Shown here one piece after another: positions 16,868 through 25,453 of a stretch of DNA of 64,000 nt. The stretch lies in NCBI RefSeq assembly GCF_016908565.1, contig NZ_JAFBED010000001.1, positions 620,001 through 684,000 on the forward strand. Reading direction: 5' to 3'. The notes under the pieces are model-generated. The model was not told the DNA's origin, searched no databases, and worked only from the letters and a program-made list of their open reading frames with translations. Source of the stretch: Sutcliffiella tianshenii. Its GTDB lineage: Bacteria; Bacillota; Bacilli; Bacillales; Bacillaceae_I. Within the stretch, counting starts at the first letter, position 1, and the number at the start of each line of letters is the position of its first letter. The position numbers and the translations under genes are program-made.

Positions 16868-17365
16868 TTACTCGCAATCCTTTTCAAAATGCAAATTGAT
16901 ACAATAAGTACCAAAGCACCTCGAATTTCCTACACCATCACAACTGACTTCCAGGTTTGCGATCTGGGATAAAGAAACAGACTTTGTTTGCCCTTTTTCA
17001 CTTATCGTAAACAAAATAACGTCATCGCCTCCTCCTGTTCCCGCTCTAACAGTCATCGGACAGTCGCTTTTATTTATAACGGAAAGGGTTGCTGAAGGCA
17101 GAGAAGAGAACCCGATTGCTCTCCAATACTCTACAAATTCCCCATTACATGTCTGCTCTATGTTGCCACAAATTTTATCTGTGACCAATTTCTTTTTCTT
17201 TCTAGGAGGTGGTGGTGGTGGTGGCTTTGGATGGGGCTTTGGATCTGGGTCTGGGTCTGGAGGACACCACGGATCCATATGAGAATGATCCCTGTGGGAA
17301 TGATCATTGTAAGAAAAACACCTGCAAATATCATCTCTATAACCACATTGAGTACAAAATTCCAC
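16868..17365 (-). CDS. Ena-like (DUF3992-type) protein with His/Pro-rich N-terminal extension
   Basis: This is a 165-residue protein from a GTG start at 17365 with GGAGGTG 7 bases upstream. Residues 1-35 are Cys/His-rich (CTQCGYRDDICRC). Residues 36-60 are a proline/aspartate linker ending in a basic RKKKK patch. The rest is an appendage-type domain with the same DKICGN entry motif and a final GTYCINLHF strand as the two genes upstream. It could cap or anchor the spore fibre rather than form its shaft. That role is inferred from the extra domain and gene order. Confidence 0.65.
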   Translation of the reverse strand: MEFCTQCGYRDDICRCFSYNDHSHRDHSHMDPWCPPDPDPDPKPHPKPPPPPPPRKKKKLVTDKICGNIEQTCNGEFVEYWRAIGFSSLPSATLSVINKSDCPMTVRAGTGGGDDVILFTISEKGQTKSVSLSQIANLEVSCDGVGNSRCFGTYCINLHFEKDCE

Positions 17366-17472
17366 TTTATTTCACCTCCTAAAAATAATTTCATCGAATT
17401 GGTTTAATTAATTTTGTCTTAGTCTAAATAGCTAGCCTACATGGAGTAGACAATTAGATATTTGAAAACAAA

Positions 17473-17823
17473 TTAAGCAAATAGGCGTTTATATAAAGTT
17501 ATACAAAACTTTCCTCTTGTTCCCTCTGGTACCTGTACATTAAAAGTATTAGGATTGTTTACTGAAACCGCAACTGAATTTCCCGGTGGTACATCTATAG
17601 TACCAACCGTTGCACCCAAACTGTCTAAAATTTGAGCTGTAATATCTTCAGGTCCAGCGTTAAAAATTTCGAAGGTGCCTTGAATATAATCATTTACTTC
17701 CGGACCTTCCCAAGCAGTATAATTAAGAAGAGGTCCATTCAAATTTCCACAGATCTTTTCTTGAATCACTGTTGGACTTGGACAGCAACAACAGTTATTA
17801 GCAGATCCATTTGTACTGCACAT
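17473..17823 (-). CDS. Endospore appendage (Ena, DUF3992-type) subunit
   Basis: This 116-residue protein has a cysteine cluster at the N-terminus (NNCCCCPSP), then EKICGN, a jelly-roll-like beta domain (YIQGTFEIFN, SVAVSVNNPNTFNV) and a terminal GKFCITLYKR strand. This is the layout of Ena subunits, where N-terminal connector cysteines form disulfides with the next subunit to build very stable spore fibres. The start at 17823 has GGAGGG upstream. It lies 26 bases after its paralogue at 17850-18188, so the pair looks like the fibre-forming subunits. Confidence 0.75.
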   Translation of the reverse strand: MCSTNGSANNCCCCPSPTVIQEKICGNLNGPLLNYTAWEGPEVNDYIQGTFEIFNAGPEDITAQILDSLGATVGTIDVPPGNSVAVSVNNPNTFNVQVPEGTRGKFCITLYKRLFA

Positions 17824-17849
17824 TATTATCCCTCCAATCATCTGTTTTT

Positions 17850-18188
17850 TTATGCTATCACTCGTTTATAAAGTGTTATACACCATTTCCCTGTAGTGCC
17901 CGGCAGTGCACCAGTTTGCCCGGTAGTTTGAACGATAAACACCGTTGGGTTATTAACTGATACAGCTTTACTGCTTCCCGTTGGCACTGTGTAAACATCA
18001 CCATTTACAGAAAAGTCGATCGTCCCAGGACCATTGTTTGTAACTTCAAACGTCCCTTGGATATAGTCACTTGCCTCAGGGGCACTCCATACGATTTGAT
18101 CTATTGGATCCGTTATATTACCACATAATTTTTCTGTAAAAACAACGCCACTTGGACAACAACAGTCACTCCCTGTATTTAAACACAT
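17850..18188 (-). CDS. Endospore appendage (Ena, DUF3992-type) subunit, first gene of the cluster
   Basis: This 112-residue paralogue of the next gene has an N-terminal DCCCPSG connector, EKLCGNITDP, then YIQGTFEVTNNGPGT, KAVSVNNPTVF, and a terminal GKWCITLYKR. The ATG at 18188 follows GGAGGGG. It lacks a signal peptide, as expected for a protein assembled on the spore surface from within the mother cell. Two paralogues in tandem plus a longer third protein parallel the three-gene ena loci of the B. cereus group. The fold assignment is from sequence resemblance only. Confidence 0.75.
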   Translation of the reverse strand: MCLNTGSDCCCPSGVVFTEKLCGNITDPIDQIVWSAPEASDYIQGTFEVTNNGPGTIDFSVNGDVYTVPTGSSKAVSVNNPTVFIVQTTGQTGALPGTTGKWCITLYKRVIA

Positions 18189-18236
18189 ACTATCCCCTCC
18201 TTTTTTGTTAATTTCGATGAAATTTCCACCTACTGA

Positions 18237-18264
18237 CATATTATGAATCCGCATTTTAGCATGT
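18237..18264 (-). promoter_or_regulatory. Possible sigma-K-like promoter of the appendage cluster
   Basis: On the minus strand ACA (18262-18264) lies 16 bases before CATAATATG (18237-18245), resembling the AC-N16/17-CATANNNTA pattern of sigma-K. It sits 50-75 bases before the first appendage gene. The last positions deviate, so this is tentative. Confidence 0.35.
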
Positions 18265-18378
18265 ACATGTTATACGCGGAACAAATGTGCCTATTTCTAT
18301 TGTTCCATCTGTTAAAGGTGTCTTAGGAAACCATCCCGCCGGGGGAAGCATGTCCTAAATTTCGGTAAACAGCAAATT

Positions 18379-18408
18379 AAAAAGACCGCCCAATTTGAGC
18401 GGTCTTTT
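18379..18408. terminator. Terminator of the STAS-domain gene (symmetrical)
   Basis: AAAAGACCGC and GCGGTCTTTT form a perfect 10-bp stem just after the stop at 18411, with T runs on both strands. Confidence 0.88.
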
Positions 18409-18410
18409 CT

Positions 18411-19430
18411 TCATATTATTTTTCTTCCCATCTGTTCCAAAGCAAAATGGATGCCATGCTGCAGGGACTGGAAGAAATCAAAATGATCCAGGTCAATATC
18501 AGACTTTGTAATTTCCATACTTAATTGTGCGGATATCCCGACCAGTATCGTCTTGATTCCAAGCAATTCGGAAGATGATCCCAGCTTTTCGATCATGCTT
18601 GCCGTGTAGGCGGTAAGATTCTGGTCAATGCCTGTCAGGTCAAGCACCAGGTAGCTCGCCTTGTACTTCGGCAAATTGTAAAGGGTCTTTATTATCAGCT
18701 CATCTGCCCGTTCTTCATCATACTTCCCTAAAAGTGGAACGACCACAATGCCTTCAAGCACAGGAATGATCGGGGAGGAAATTGTCTGGACAAGCTCCTT
18801 CAGTTCTTTTGTTTTTTCTACAACCAGGGCTTCAAGCTTTGCAATCTGCTCCGCTTCTTTTCTGCGTGCAAGGCCATGGATGTTCTCTGCGACATTTACT
18901 TCCTGAGGGAAATATTGAATGATGGAGTATTCATGCCCTTCAATTTGGGACTGGATGACCTTGTACCAAATATCCGTTTTGAAAAGTCCAGTGAAGATAC
19001 CGGCGTAGTGGGCAGCGAGGAAGATGCCGCCTTTCTTTTTTCCTTGCGCTTTGTTTATTTTGTATTCCCAATCATCCTTCAAATGGACGGTAAGGCTGTA
19101 CTTCTCCACATCCAGATCGTGGATATAGGCCTTGCCCCAACCTGCGGAGGCATACGTATTTGTTATCAAGCCTGCAATTTTCTCGATGCTGATGTCTGTC
19201 ATATTTTCAAAGTACTTCCCGACAACCGCTCCTTGGCGATAGCCTGTCGATTCCATTACGAGACAAGTGGATTCTTCACCTGAAACCTCTTCAATGGTAT
19301 CGAAAAATGTTTTCATTGCCGATGATATCCAAAAAAGTACAGAGTCCTCCCCTTCAAAGAGGAATTCCCCCTTCTCCAGATCCCATTCAAACTGAAGCCC
19401 TTCTATGTCCATTTTATGTTGAGCGCTCAT
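18411..19430 (-). CDS. STAS-domain protein with N-terminal sensor-like region
   Basis: This is a 339-residue cytosolic protein. The C-terminal part (about 220-335) is a SpoIIAA/RsbR-type STAS domain (SSPIIPVLEGIVVVPLLGKYD, YLVLDLTGIDQNLTAYTASMIEKL). The N-terminal 190 residues look like a ligand-binding 4VR/XylR-N-type domain (ESTGYRQGAVVGKYF, TNTYASAGWGKAYI). A helical linker joins them. STAS proteins of this layout act in stressosomes that control sigma-B. Unlike RsbRA it lacks a globin-type N-domain, so it would read a different signal. No rsbS/rsbT neighbours are present. Confidence 0.78.
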   Translation of the reverse strand: MSAQHKMDIEGLQFEWDLEKGEFLFEGEDSVLFWISSAMKTFFDTIEEVSGEESTCLVMESTGYRQGAVVGKYFENMTDISIEKIAGLITNTYASAGWGKAYIHDLDVEKYSLTVHLKDDWEYKINKAQGKKKGGIFLAAHYAGIFTGLFKTDIWYKVIQSQIEGHEYSIIQYFPQEVNVAENIHGLARRKEAEQIAKLEALVVEKTKELKELVQTISSPIIPVLEGIVVVPLLGKYDEERADELIIKTLYNLPKYKASYLVLDLTGIDQNLTAYTASMIEKLGSSSELLGIKTILVGISAQLSMEITKSDIDLDHFDFFQSLQHGIHFALEQMGRKII

Positions 19431-19504
19431 AAAACCAGTCCTTTAAAAGTTTATGAGTCTATTATAAACCATCTTTTTCGTAACATTAAATAAAATGTTA
19501 TTAC

Positions 19505-19539
19505 CAAAAAAAGAGTGGCGCTTCATTTAGCTCCACTCC
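19505..19539 (-). terminator. Terminator of topB
   Basis: GAGTGGAGC and GCGCCACTC form a 9-bp stem (one mismatch) on the minus strand, followed by eight T, ten bases after the stop at 19549. Confidence 0.85.
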
Positions 19540-19548
19540 TTTCCTTTT

Positions 19549-21738
19549 TTATTTTAACTTCAATTTAGCCAGGGCATCGGCAAGTGCGGTGTTGACCGGC
19601 TCATCCTGATCCTGGTTCTTCATGTATTGATTCACATCACGTTTGGAAGCTTTTTGGGAGTCATTTTTCTTGCGGCGTTCCTGGAAGGTGCTCAGCTTCT
19701 CGCGATGGCCGCAGACACAGGCAAACATCTGACCTTCCCCTTCCCCTCGCAATTCGAGCTTCTTGCGGCATTTCGGGCATCTTGCATTCGTCACCTTTGA
19801 CACATTTTTGCGATGGCCGCATTCACGGTCCTGACATACGAGCATTTTCCCTTTTTTGCCGTTCACCTCGAGCATCGGCTTGTCACAATCCGGGCAGCGT
19901 TTGCCTGTTATGTTATCATGCCTGAATTTCTCTGTGCTGTTTTTCACCTCATGGACGATTTCCTTGGCATACGCCTTCATTTCGTTGATGAAGTCCGCTT
20001 TTCTCAGCTTCCCTTTTGCAATCAGGCCAAGTTTCTGTTCCCATTCCGCAGTAAGTGCGGGCGATTTAAGATCCTCTGGCACCAGATTCAAGAGCTGTCT
20101 TCCTTTGGAGGTAATATGAAGACCCTTGCCCCTCTTTTCCATCAGGAAGCTGTTGAAAAGCTTCTCGATGATATCGGCTCTGGTTGCCACCGTTCCTATC
20201 CCGCCTGTTTCCCCGATCGTCTTGATCAGGTTCCGGTCTGACTGCTCCATATATTTCGCCGGATTTTCCATGGCGGAAAGCAGGGTTCCTTCGTTAAAAG
20301 GCTCCGGCGGCTTGGTCTTGCCTGTGGTGATTTCCACCTTCCTGATGGACAGGGAATTCCCTTTATTCAAGCTTGGCAGCAACTGGTCGGTGTAGCCATC
20401 GCCAGCGTCTTCCTGCTCCTCAAGCGAACCGAATACTTCCTTCCACCCTTGGGAGATGACAGTTTTTCCTTTTGCCACAAACTGCTCCGAGCCGAGTGTT
20501 GCGGTGACGGTCGTCTGCTCATAGATGAATGGCGGCATCAATATTGCCAGGAAGCGTTTGACGATCAGGTCATAGATCTTGTACTCCTTGTCGGAAAGCT
20601 TGCTTAGCAGCACTGTCTCCTCAGTCGGGATGATGGCGTGGTGATCGGTCACCTTTTCATTGTTCACGAATGATTTGCTCCCCTTGATCGGCTTGGACAG
20701 AATTTTGGAGGCAACTGATTTATAGGAATGGGCACGAACAGCTTCCACCCTCTCCTTCAGTGTGTCAACCATGTCTGTCGAGATGAAGCGGGAATCCGTT
20801 CTTGGATAGGTGACTATTTTATATTGCTCATACAGGCGCTGCAGGATGGACAAGGTTTCCTTGGCAGAGTAGCCGAAGATCCGGTTTGCATCACGCTGCA
20901 GTTCCGTGAGGTCGTAAAGGGCAGGGGCGTAGCTTTTCTTTTCAGCCTTTGAAATTTCTGTGATGTTGCCCTGTTTGTTTTTCACCTGTCCATAAAGTCC
21001 TTCGATCTCACTTTTGTTAAAACTGCGTCTTTCCTTCGATTTCGCATCCTGCCATACAAGCTGGAAGCCTTTTTCGGTGAGTGCCTTCATGCCGTAAAAT
21101 TCCTTTGGCACAAAGCTCTGGATCTCCTCTTCCCTTTTCGCAATCATCGCAAGGGTCGGGGTCTGCACCCGGCCGCAAGAAAGCTGTGCGTTGTATTTGG
21201 TCGTGAGCGCTCGGGTGGCATTCATTCCGACTACCCAGTCCGCTTCTGCACGGGCGACAGCAGAGTAATAGAGATTTTCGTATTCCTTTCCATTCCGAAG
21301 CTGGCTGAATCCATCCTTGATTGCTTTGTCTGTAACAGATGAGATCCAGAGACGCTTGATCGGCTTTTGCACACGCGCCTTCTCAAGGATCCAACGAGCT
21401 ACCAGCTCCCCTTCACGCCCTGCATCTGTTGCAATGACGATCTCTTTCACATCTTTTCTGGTCAATTGGGCCTTGACCGCATTGTATTGCTTGCCTGTCT
21501 GCTTGATGACGACAAGCTTTGTTTCGTTCGGCAGCATCGGAAGGTCCTCGAGCTTCCATGCCTTGAATTTGGCATCATAGGCTTCGGGGTCCGCTAGTGT
21601 CACAAGGTGTCCGAGTGCCCATGTCACGATATACTGGTCTCCCTCAAGGAACCCGTTCCCCTTTTTGCCGCATTTCAATACGCGTGCTATATCCCTTGCC
21701 ACGGATGGTTTTTCTGCAAGTACTACTGTTTTTGACAT
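19549..21738 (-). CDS. topB: DNA topoisomerase III
   Basis: This type IA topoisomerase of about 729 residues decatenates and relaxes DNA through a single-strand break. The TOPRIM domain is N-terminal (VLAEKPSVARDIA, ATDAGREGELVARW). The active-site tyrosine lies in IVTYPRTDSRF near residue 311. Two C-terminal zinc-ribbon-like modules (CPDCDKP...CGH and CPKCRKK...CGH) and a charged tail follow. The length fits Bacillus TopB. The ATG at 21738 begins MSKTVVLAEK as in relatives; an ATG three codons earlier is equally placed for the AAGGGA site. Confidence 0.95.
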   Translation of the reverse strand: MSKTVVLAEKPSVARDIARVLKCGKKGNGFLEGDQYIVTWALGHLVTLADPEAYDAKFKAWKLEDLPMLPNETKLVVIKQTGKQYNAVKAQLTRKDVKEIVIATDAGREGELVARWILEKARVQKPIKRLWISSVTDKAIKDGFSQLRNGKEYENLYYSAVARAEADWVVGMNATRALTTKYNAQLSCGRVQTPTLAMIAKREEEIQSFVPKEFYGMKALTEKGFQLVWQDAKSKERRSFNKSEIEGLYGQVKNKQGNITEISKAEKKSYAPALYDLTELQRDANRIFGYSAKETLSILQRLYEQYKIVTYPRTDSRFISTDMVDTLKERVEAVRAHSYKSVASKILSKPIKGSKSFVNNEKVTDHHAIIPTEETVLLSKLSDKEYKIYDLIVKRFLAILMPPFIYEQTTVTATLGSEQFVAKGKTVISQGWKEVFGSLEEQEDAGDGYTDQLLPSLNKGNSLSIRKVEITTGKTKPPEPFNEGTLLSAMENPAKYMEQSDRNLIKTIGETGGIGTVATRADIIEKLFNSFLMEKRGKGLHITSKGRQLLNLVPEDLKSPALTAEWEQKLGLIAKGKLRKADFINEMKAYAKEIVHEVKNSTEKFRHDNITGKRCPDCDKPMLEVNGKKGKMLVCQDRECGHRKNVSKVTNARCPKCRKKLELRGEGEGQMFACVCGHREKLSTFQERRKKNDSQKASKRDVNQYMKNQDQDEPVNTALADALAKLKLK

Positions 21739-21801
21739 ATCATACAAATCCCTTCGTTTCTTATTCCTTCCATCATCTTGGCATAATGTTTGGAGCTAGT
21801 C

Positions 21802-21835
21802 AAAAAAAGAAGAGAAGGGTGATTGGCCCCTCTCA
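21802..21835 (-). terminator. Terminator of the PDZ-S16 protease gene
   Basis: GAGAGGGG and CCCTTCTC form an 8-bp stem (one G-T pair) on the minus strand, followed by a T run with one C, just after the stop at 21845. Confidence 0.75.
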
Positions 21836-21844
21836 GACTTGCTT

Positions 21845-22867
21845 TTATTTGTTTTCCGGCAGCTTTTTTAATTCTGCGACCGCTTCTTCCAAGCTGCCGA
21901 CCGGAATCAGTTTGATGGACAGGCCTTCTCCTTTTACTGTCTGTTTTGCAATCTCTTCGTTGTTTCCATAATCATTGTCTTCTGGTACAAGGAAATATTC
22001 GTAGCCTGCCAGGTCCGCGCCGATGACCTTCTGTTTGACTCCGCCGATCGGACCGACAAATCCGTCCATTTCAATCGTCCCCGTCCCTGCTACTTTGTTG
22101 CCTTTTAGTAACGACTCTTCTGTCATCTTCTCGATCAGGGTCAAGGTAAGCATCAAGCCGGCACTCGGCCCGCCGATCTCTTCTATGTTGAAAGAGATCC
22201 GTTCATCCTCCACGAGCTCAAATACCTCTTCCACGTACATGCCAAGGAACGTATTGTTGTAATAGTCGCGTTCTGGATAGGTGCGGACCTCGATATCCTT
22301 TCGTTCCCCATCCCTCATTACACTAAGTACCGCCTTTTCATCCGGTTCCTTCTCTAGGATCAGTTGATCGAGCTGTTCATAGGATTCAAGCTCCACCCCA
22401 TCCATCGCTACTAAAATATCAGTCACCTTTATCATATTCTTGTATTTCCAGTCAGGCTCAAAGTACGCAGGATAGAAGCCGGTCAAGGTCAAATCGGGGG
22501 AATCATCCATATATTCCCTTGCCTTGTATTCAGCCTTTATTTTAGATTGGATCATCATCATTTCATATTGATAATGAAGATCCTCCACGTCGATATCCAG
22601 CTCCTCGGTGGCAGCTGGCTCGATATCCACTCCCTCTTCGAACAGCATGCCCAGAACAAGATAAGGCCACCCGACATTTTCTAAGGAGGAAACATAGGTC
22701 ATCCCAATCTCCCCATCAAGCTCATAGCCGTCCTCATAATCGACAAGTTCATCGAGCATGATCGGCTCATCGGCAAACAATACATCGTAGCCTGTAGGTA
22801 CTATTGCCGATCCCACTAAAAGTATTGAAGCTAAAACGATACCCAATGCAATTTTCTTATCTCTCAT
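21845..22867 (-). CDS. Membrane-anchored PDZ-Lon (S16) serine protease
   Basis: This is a 340-residue protein with one N-terminal membrane anchor (8-25), an extracytoplasmic acidic region, a PDZ domain (about 125-200) and a Lon-type S16 domain (about 215-335). The Ser-Lys dyad is Ser235 (GGPSAGLML) and Lys278 (PIGGVKQKV). It resembles YlbL/SdrC-type proteins but lacks ATPase domains, so it should cleave membrane or secreted substrates without ATP. It is monocistronic. Confidence 0.88.
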   Translation of the reverse strand: MRDKKIALGIVLASILLVGSAIVPTGYDVLFADEPIMLDELVDYEDGYELDGEIGMTYVSSLENVGWPYLVLGMLFEEGVDIEPAATEELDIDVEDLHYQYEMMMIQSKIKAEYKAREYMDDSPDLTLTGFYPAYFEPDWKYKNMIKVTDILVAMDGVELESYEQLDQLILEKEPDEKAVLSVMRDGERKDIEVRTYPERDYYNNTFLGMYVEEVFELVEDERISFNIEEIGGPSAGLMLTLTLIEKMTEESLLKGNKVAGTGTIEMDGFVGPIGGVKQKVIGADLAGYEYFLVPEDNDYGNNEEIAKQTVKGEGLSIKLIPVGSLEEAVAELKKLPENK

Positions 22868-23022
22868 CTAGTAAGGCCCCTTCTCTTCCAATTTTCTCTA
22901 TTTTCTATTTTATATGAAGTGAAAGGGGAATAGTTCAAAAAAATTACGATAATAGGAAGAAACTTCTCTTTTCCTTTCCTAGCAGAATTTAGTATGATGA
23001 AAAGTAGATATTTTTAGAGGAT

Positions 23023-23163
23023 GTTCAAAAAGTCCGGTAAAAATAGCTTCGAATTTCTACGTCAGCTTGTCTCTCCGCTCCTCACGTATACAAATCATAC
23101 GCTGCGGTGCTCGAGACTTCGCTTCCTCGAACTTCTTTGCTCTTTTTATCCTCCTTTTTGAAC
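23023..23163. repeat. MITE-like 141-bp element with GTTCAAAAAG inverted ends
   Basis: The element begins GTTCAAAAAG (23023-23032) and ends CTTTTTGAAC (23154-23163), with further pairing just inside (GGTAAAAATAG against CTCTTTTTATCC). The interior is GC-richer and has no plausible gene. It sits 29 bases before the ABC-F start codon, within the 325-bp gap after 22867, so it forms most of that gene's leader. The remaining 22868-23022 is AT-rich with no gene. Confidence 0.7.
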
Positions 23164-23192
23164 TCGCTCTTAGAGATAGGATGGATACGAGC

Positions 23193-24743
23193 ATGAGTTT
23201 ATTAAGCATAGATGGATTAAGCCACAGTTTTGGCGATCGCATGTTATTCAAGGATGTCTCCCTGCGCCTTCTTGCAGGTGAGCATGTAGGGCTGGTTGGA
23301 GCCAACGGGGTTGGTAAATCCACTTTGATGAATATTATTACTGGGGAAATAGTGTACGACACAGGACGTGTGGAATGGACGCCAAGTGTGGAATACGGAT
23401 ATCTGGATCAGCATACTGTGCTGACACCGGGAAAGACGATCCGCGACGTATTGCGCGATGCATTCCTCCCGCTTTATGAAAAAGAAAAAGAGTTAAACAG
23501 CATCACTGACAAAATGGGCACAGCAACTCCCGAGGAATTGGAAGAACTTTTGGAGCAGATGGGGGAAATTCAGGACCATCTTGATGCCGGCGGCTTTTAT
23601 AATCTGGATATAAAGGTGGAAGAAGCAGCGCGCGGACTTGGCCTTGATGCCATCGGACTTGAACGTGACGTTGCTGCCCTAAGTGGCGGACAGCGTACAA
23701 AGGTCCTTTTGGCGAAGCTGTTATTGGAGCAGCCGCAAGTATTGCTTCTGGATGAGCCGACGAACTATCTGGATGTCGAGCATATCCGCTGGCTGAGTTC
23801 TTATCTGAAGGAATATCCTCACGCATTCCTATTGATCTCCCATGATACGGAGTTTATGAATGGCGTTGTGGATATCATCTTCCACCTGGAATTTTCAAGA
23901 TTGACCCGCTACACAGCTTCCTATGAGAAGTTCCTGGAGCTTGCGGAGCTGAACAAAAACCAGCATATCAACGCATACGAAAAGCAGAAGGAGTTCATCA
24001 AGAAGCAAGAGGACTTCATCGCGAAAAATAAAGCGCGCTATTCCACGACAGGCCGTGCGAAAAGCCGTCAAAAGCAGCTCGACCGCATGGAGCGTATCGA
24101 CCGTCCAGAAACTGCAGCGAAGCCGACATTCGAATTCAAGGAATCCCGTGCAAGCTCCCGTTATGTGGTAGAAGCAAAGGATCTTGAAATCGGGTATTCC
24201 GAGCCACTATTGCCGAAGCTTACGATGGAAATCGAACGCGGCGATAAGATTGCCATTGTCGGATGCAACGGGGTCGGTAAATCCACCCTGCTGAAAACGA
24301 TCTTGGGTAAAATCGATCCGCTTGGCGGGAATGTAGTCCGCGGGGATTTCCTTTTCCCATCTTATTTCGAGCAAGAGGTCAAAGCGAAAGACATCACACC
24401 GATTGACGATGTTTGGAATGAGTTCCCTGGACTCGATCAGCATCAGGTCCGTGCCGTGCTTGCGCGCTGTGGTTTGAAGAATGAACACATCTCCCGTCCA
24501 CTGAGCCAACTGAGCGGTGGAGAACAGGCGAAGGTGCGCCTATGCAAGCTGATGATGCATGAAAGCAACTGGCTCCTTTTTGACGAGCCGACCAACCACT
24601 TGGATGTAGTCGCAAAAGAAGAGCTCAAACGTGCCATCAAGGCATACAAAGGCACCATCCTGCTGGTCTGCCACGAACCTAGCTTCTATGAGGACTGGGT
24701 AACGAAGGTATGGAACGTCGAGGAATGGGCTGAGCAGAAATAA
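23193..24743 (+). CDS. ABC-F family ATPase (YfmM-like)
   Basis: This is a 516-residue soluble protein with two ABC ATPase domains and no membrane part. Walker A motifs are GANGVGKST and GCNGVGKST. The signatures are LSGGQRTKV and LSGGEQAKV, and both halves have DEPTN(Y/H)LD. The basic inter-domain linker (AKNKARYSTTGRAKSRQKQLDRM) is typical of ABC-F proteins, which bind the ribosomal E-site as translation factors or antibiotic-protection proteins. Overall it resembles B. subtilis YfmM. The ATG at 23193 matches the family N-terminus; upstream in-frame starts run into a repeat element. Whether it protects against antibiotics cannot be told. Confidence 0.88.
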   Translation: MSLLSIDGLSHSFGDRMLFKDVSLRLLAGEHVGLVGANGVGKSTLMNIITGEIVYDTGRVEWTPSVEYGYLDQHTVLTPGKTIRDVLRDAFLPLYEKEKELNSITDKMGTATPEELEELLEQMGEIQDHLDAGGFYNLDIKVEEAARGLGLDAIGLERDVAALSGGQRTKVLLAKLLLEQPQVLLLDEPTNYLDVEHIRWLSSYLKEYPHAFLLISHDTEFMNGVVDIIFHLEFSRLTRYTASYEKFLELAELNKNQHINAYEKQKEFIKKQEDFIAKNKARYSTTGRAKSRQKQLDRMERIDRPETAAKPTFEFKESRASSRYVVEAKDLEIGYSEPLLPKLTMEIERGDKIAIVGCNGVGKSTLLKTILGKIDPLGGNVVRGDFLFPSYFEQEVKAKDITPIDDVWNEFPGLDQHQVRAVLARCGLKNEHISRPLSQLSGGEQAKVRLCKLMMHESNWLLFDEPTNHLDVVAKEELKRAIKAYKGTILLVCHEPSFYEDWVTKVWNVEEWAEQK

Positions 24744-24750
24744 TTACTGG

Positions 24751-24799
24751 AGGCTGTCCGGAAAGTCATGATTTGTATGACTTTTGGGCGGCTTTTTTT
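24751..24799 (+). terminator. Terminator of the ABC-F gene
   Basis: A long imperfect hairpin with AAAGTCAT and ATGACTTT as its upper stem and GGCTGTCC/GGGCGGC as its base is followed by seven T, shortly after the stop at 24743. Confidence 0.8.
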
Positions 24800-24857
24800 G
24801 TGATGGGAACTTAGTGGTTGCGTGTTGAGTGTCGGATTATGTCGTAAAATGCGTTTT

Positions 24858-24970
24858 ATCGATATCTTGGGGGTTTTCGTTGATATGTGAAAATTTCCGT
24901 TGATATATGAACGAGATCCATTGATAAAAAGATATTTCCGTTGATATATGAACGAAAACCGTTGATATCC
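24858..24970. repeat. Array of degenerate 20-bp-period repeats (CGTTGATAT type)
   Basis: The word (C/A)(G/T)TTGATA recurs near 24878, 24898, 24918, 24939 and 24959, with TATGAACGA or TGAAAATTTC spacers. An ATCGATATC at about 24859 may be a further unit. It shares its consensus, in reverse complement, with the array at 30919. It accounts for most of the 398-bp gap 24744-25141, and the translated stretches across it are low-complexity and look spurious. Confidence 0.75.
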
Positions 24971-25141
24971 GGTTCCGACGCCTATTCATGGACACGTATC
25001 CATTCATTATTTGCGGATAAATCATCCTCCACGCAACACTCTATGGAGAAAAGCTACCGTTCTTCGCCACTTTTGCCAGAAAACGCCTCCCGATATAAAA
25101 TAAAATATATGTATCACGAAAAAAATCAGGGAGACGGTGCA

Positions 25142-25390
25142 ATGAGCGACATAGATAAAAGAAACCGATTATCCGAAGAACCATTCTCTTATCAAATCAC
25201 GAAAAAAGGGACGGTCCTGATCCAATACGAGGGGAAACAAATTAAGATTGTAAAGGAAAAGGAAGCCGAGCGCCTTATAGCCAGGATCCAGGAAGTCGAG
25301 AGAAACACGCCAGAAGTACAATTATTGCTGGCTAAAATAACAGGCAATTTTAAACGCGGTAACGAAAGACTCGGCAAAAACAAAAAATGA
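25142..25390 (+). CDS. Small basic protein, unknown function
   Basis: This is an 82-residue charged protein from the ATG at 25142, preceded by GGGAG at 8 bases. It has a short beta region (YQITKKGTVLIQYEGKQIKIV) followed by a helix and a basic tail (GNERLGKNKK). Longer upstream in-frame starts would run into the repeat array and are unlikely. It looks like a small conserved Bacillus protein but I do not recognise it. A good terminator follows, which supports a real gene. Confidence 0.65.
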   Translation: MSDIDKRNRLSEEPFSYQITKKGTVLIQYEGKQIKIVKEKEAERLIARIQEVERNTPEVQLLLAKITGNFKRGNERLGKNKK

Positions 25391-25393
25391 ACG

Positions 25394-25429
25394 AAAAAAA
25401 ACTCGAGGGCCTTCACCTTCGAGTTTTTC
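25394..25429. terminator. Bidirectional terminator
   Basis: AAAAACTCGA and TCGAGTTTTT flank a 14-base loop between the convergent genes ending at 25390 and 25454. Confidence 0.8.
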
Positions 25430-25453
25430 TTATATTCAATTTCCACTCGCCAT

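Noticed and set aside
23067-23192. N-terminal extension of the ABC-F protein
   Set aside because: The extra residues come from the MITE-like repeat; the family starts at MSLLSIDGLSHSFGDR.
24941-25141. Longer N-terminus for the small protein ending at 25390
   Set aside because: The upstream part is translation of the repeat array and low-complexity DNA; the ATG at 25142 has the only good ribosome site.
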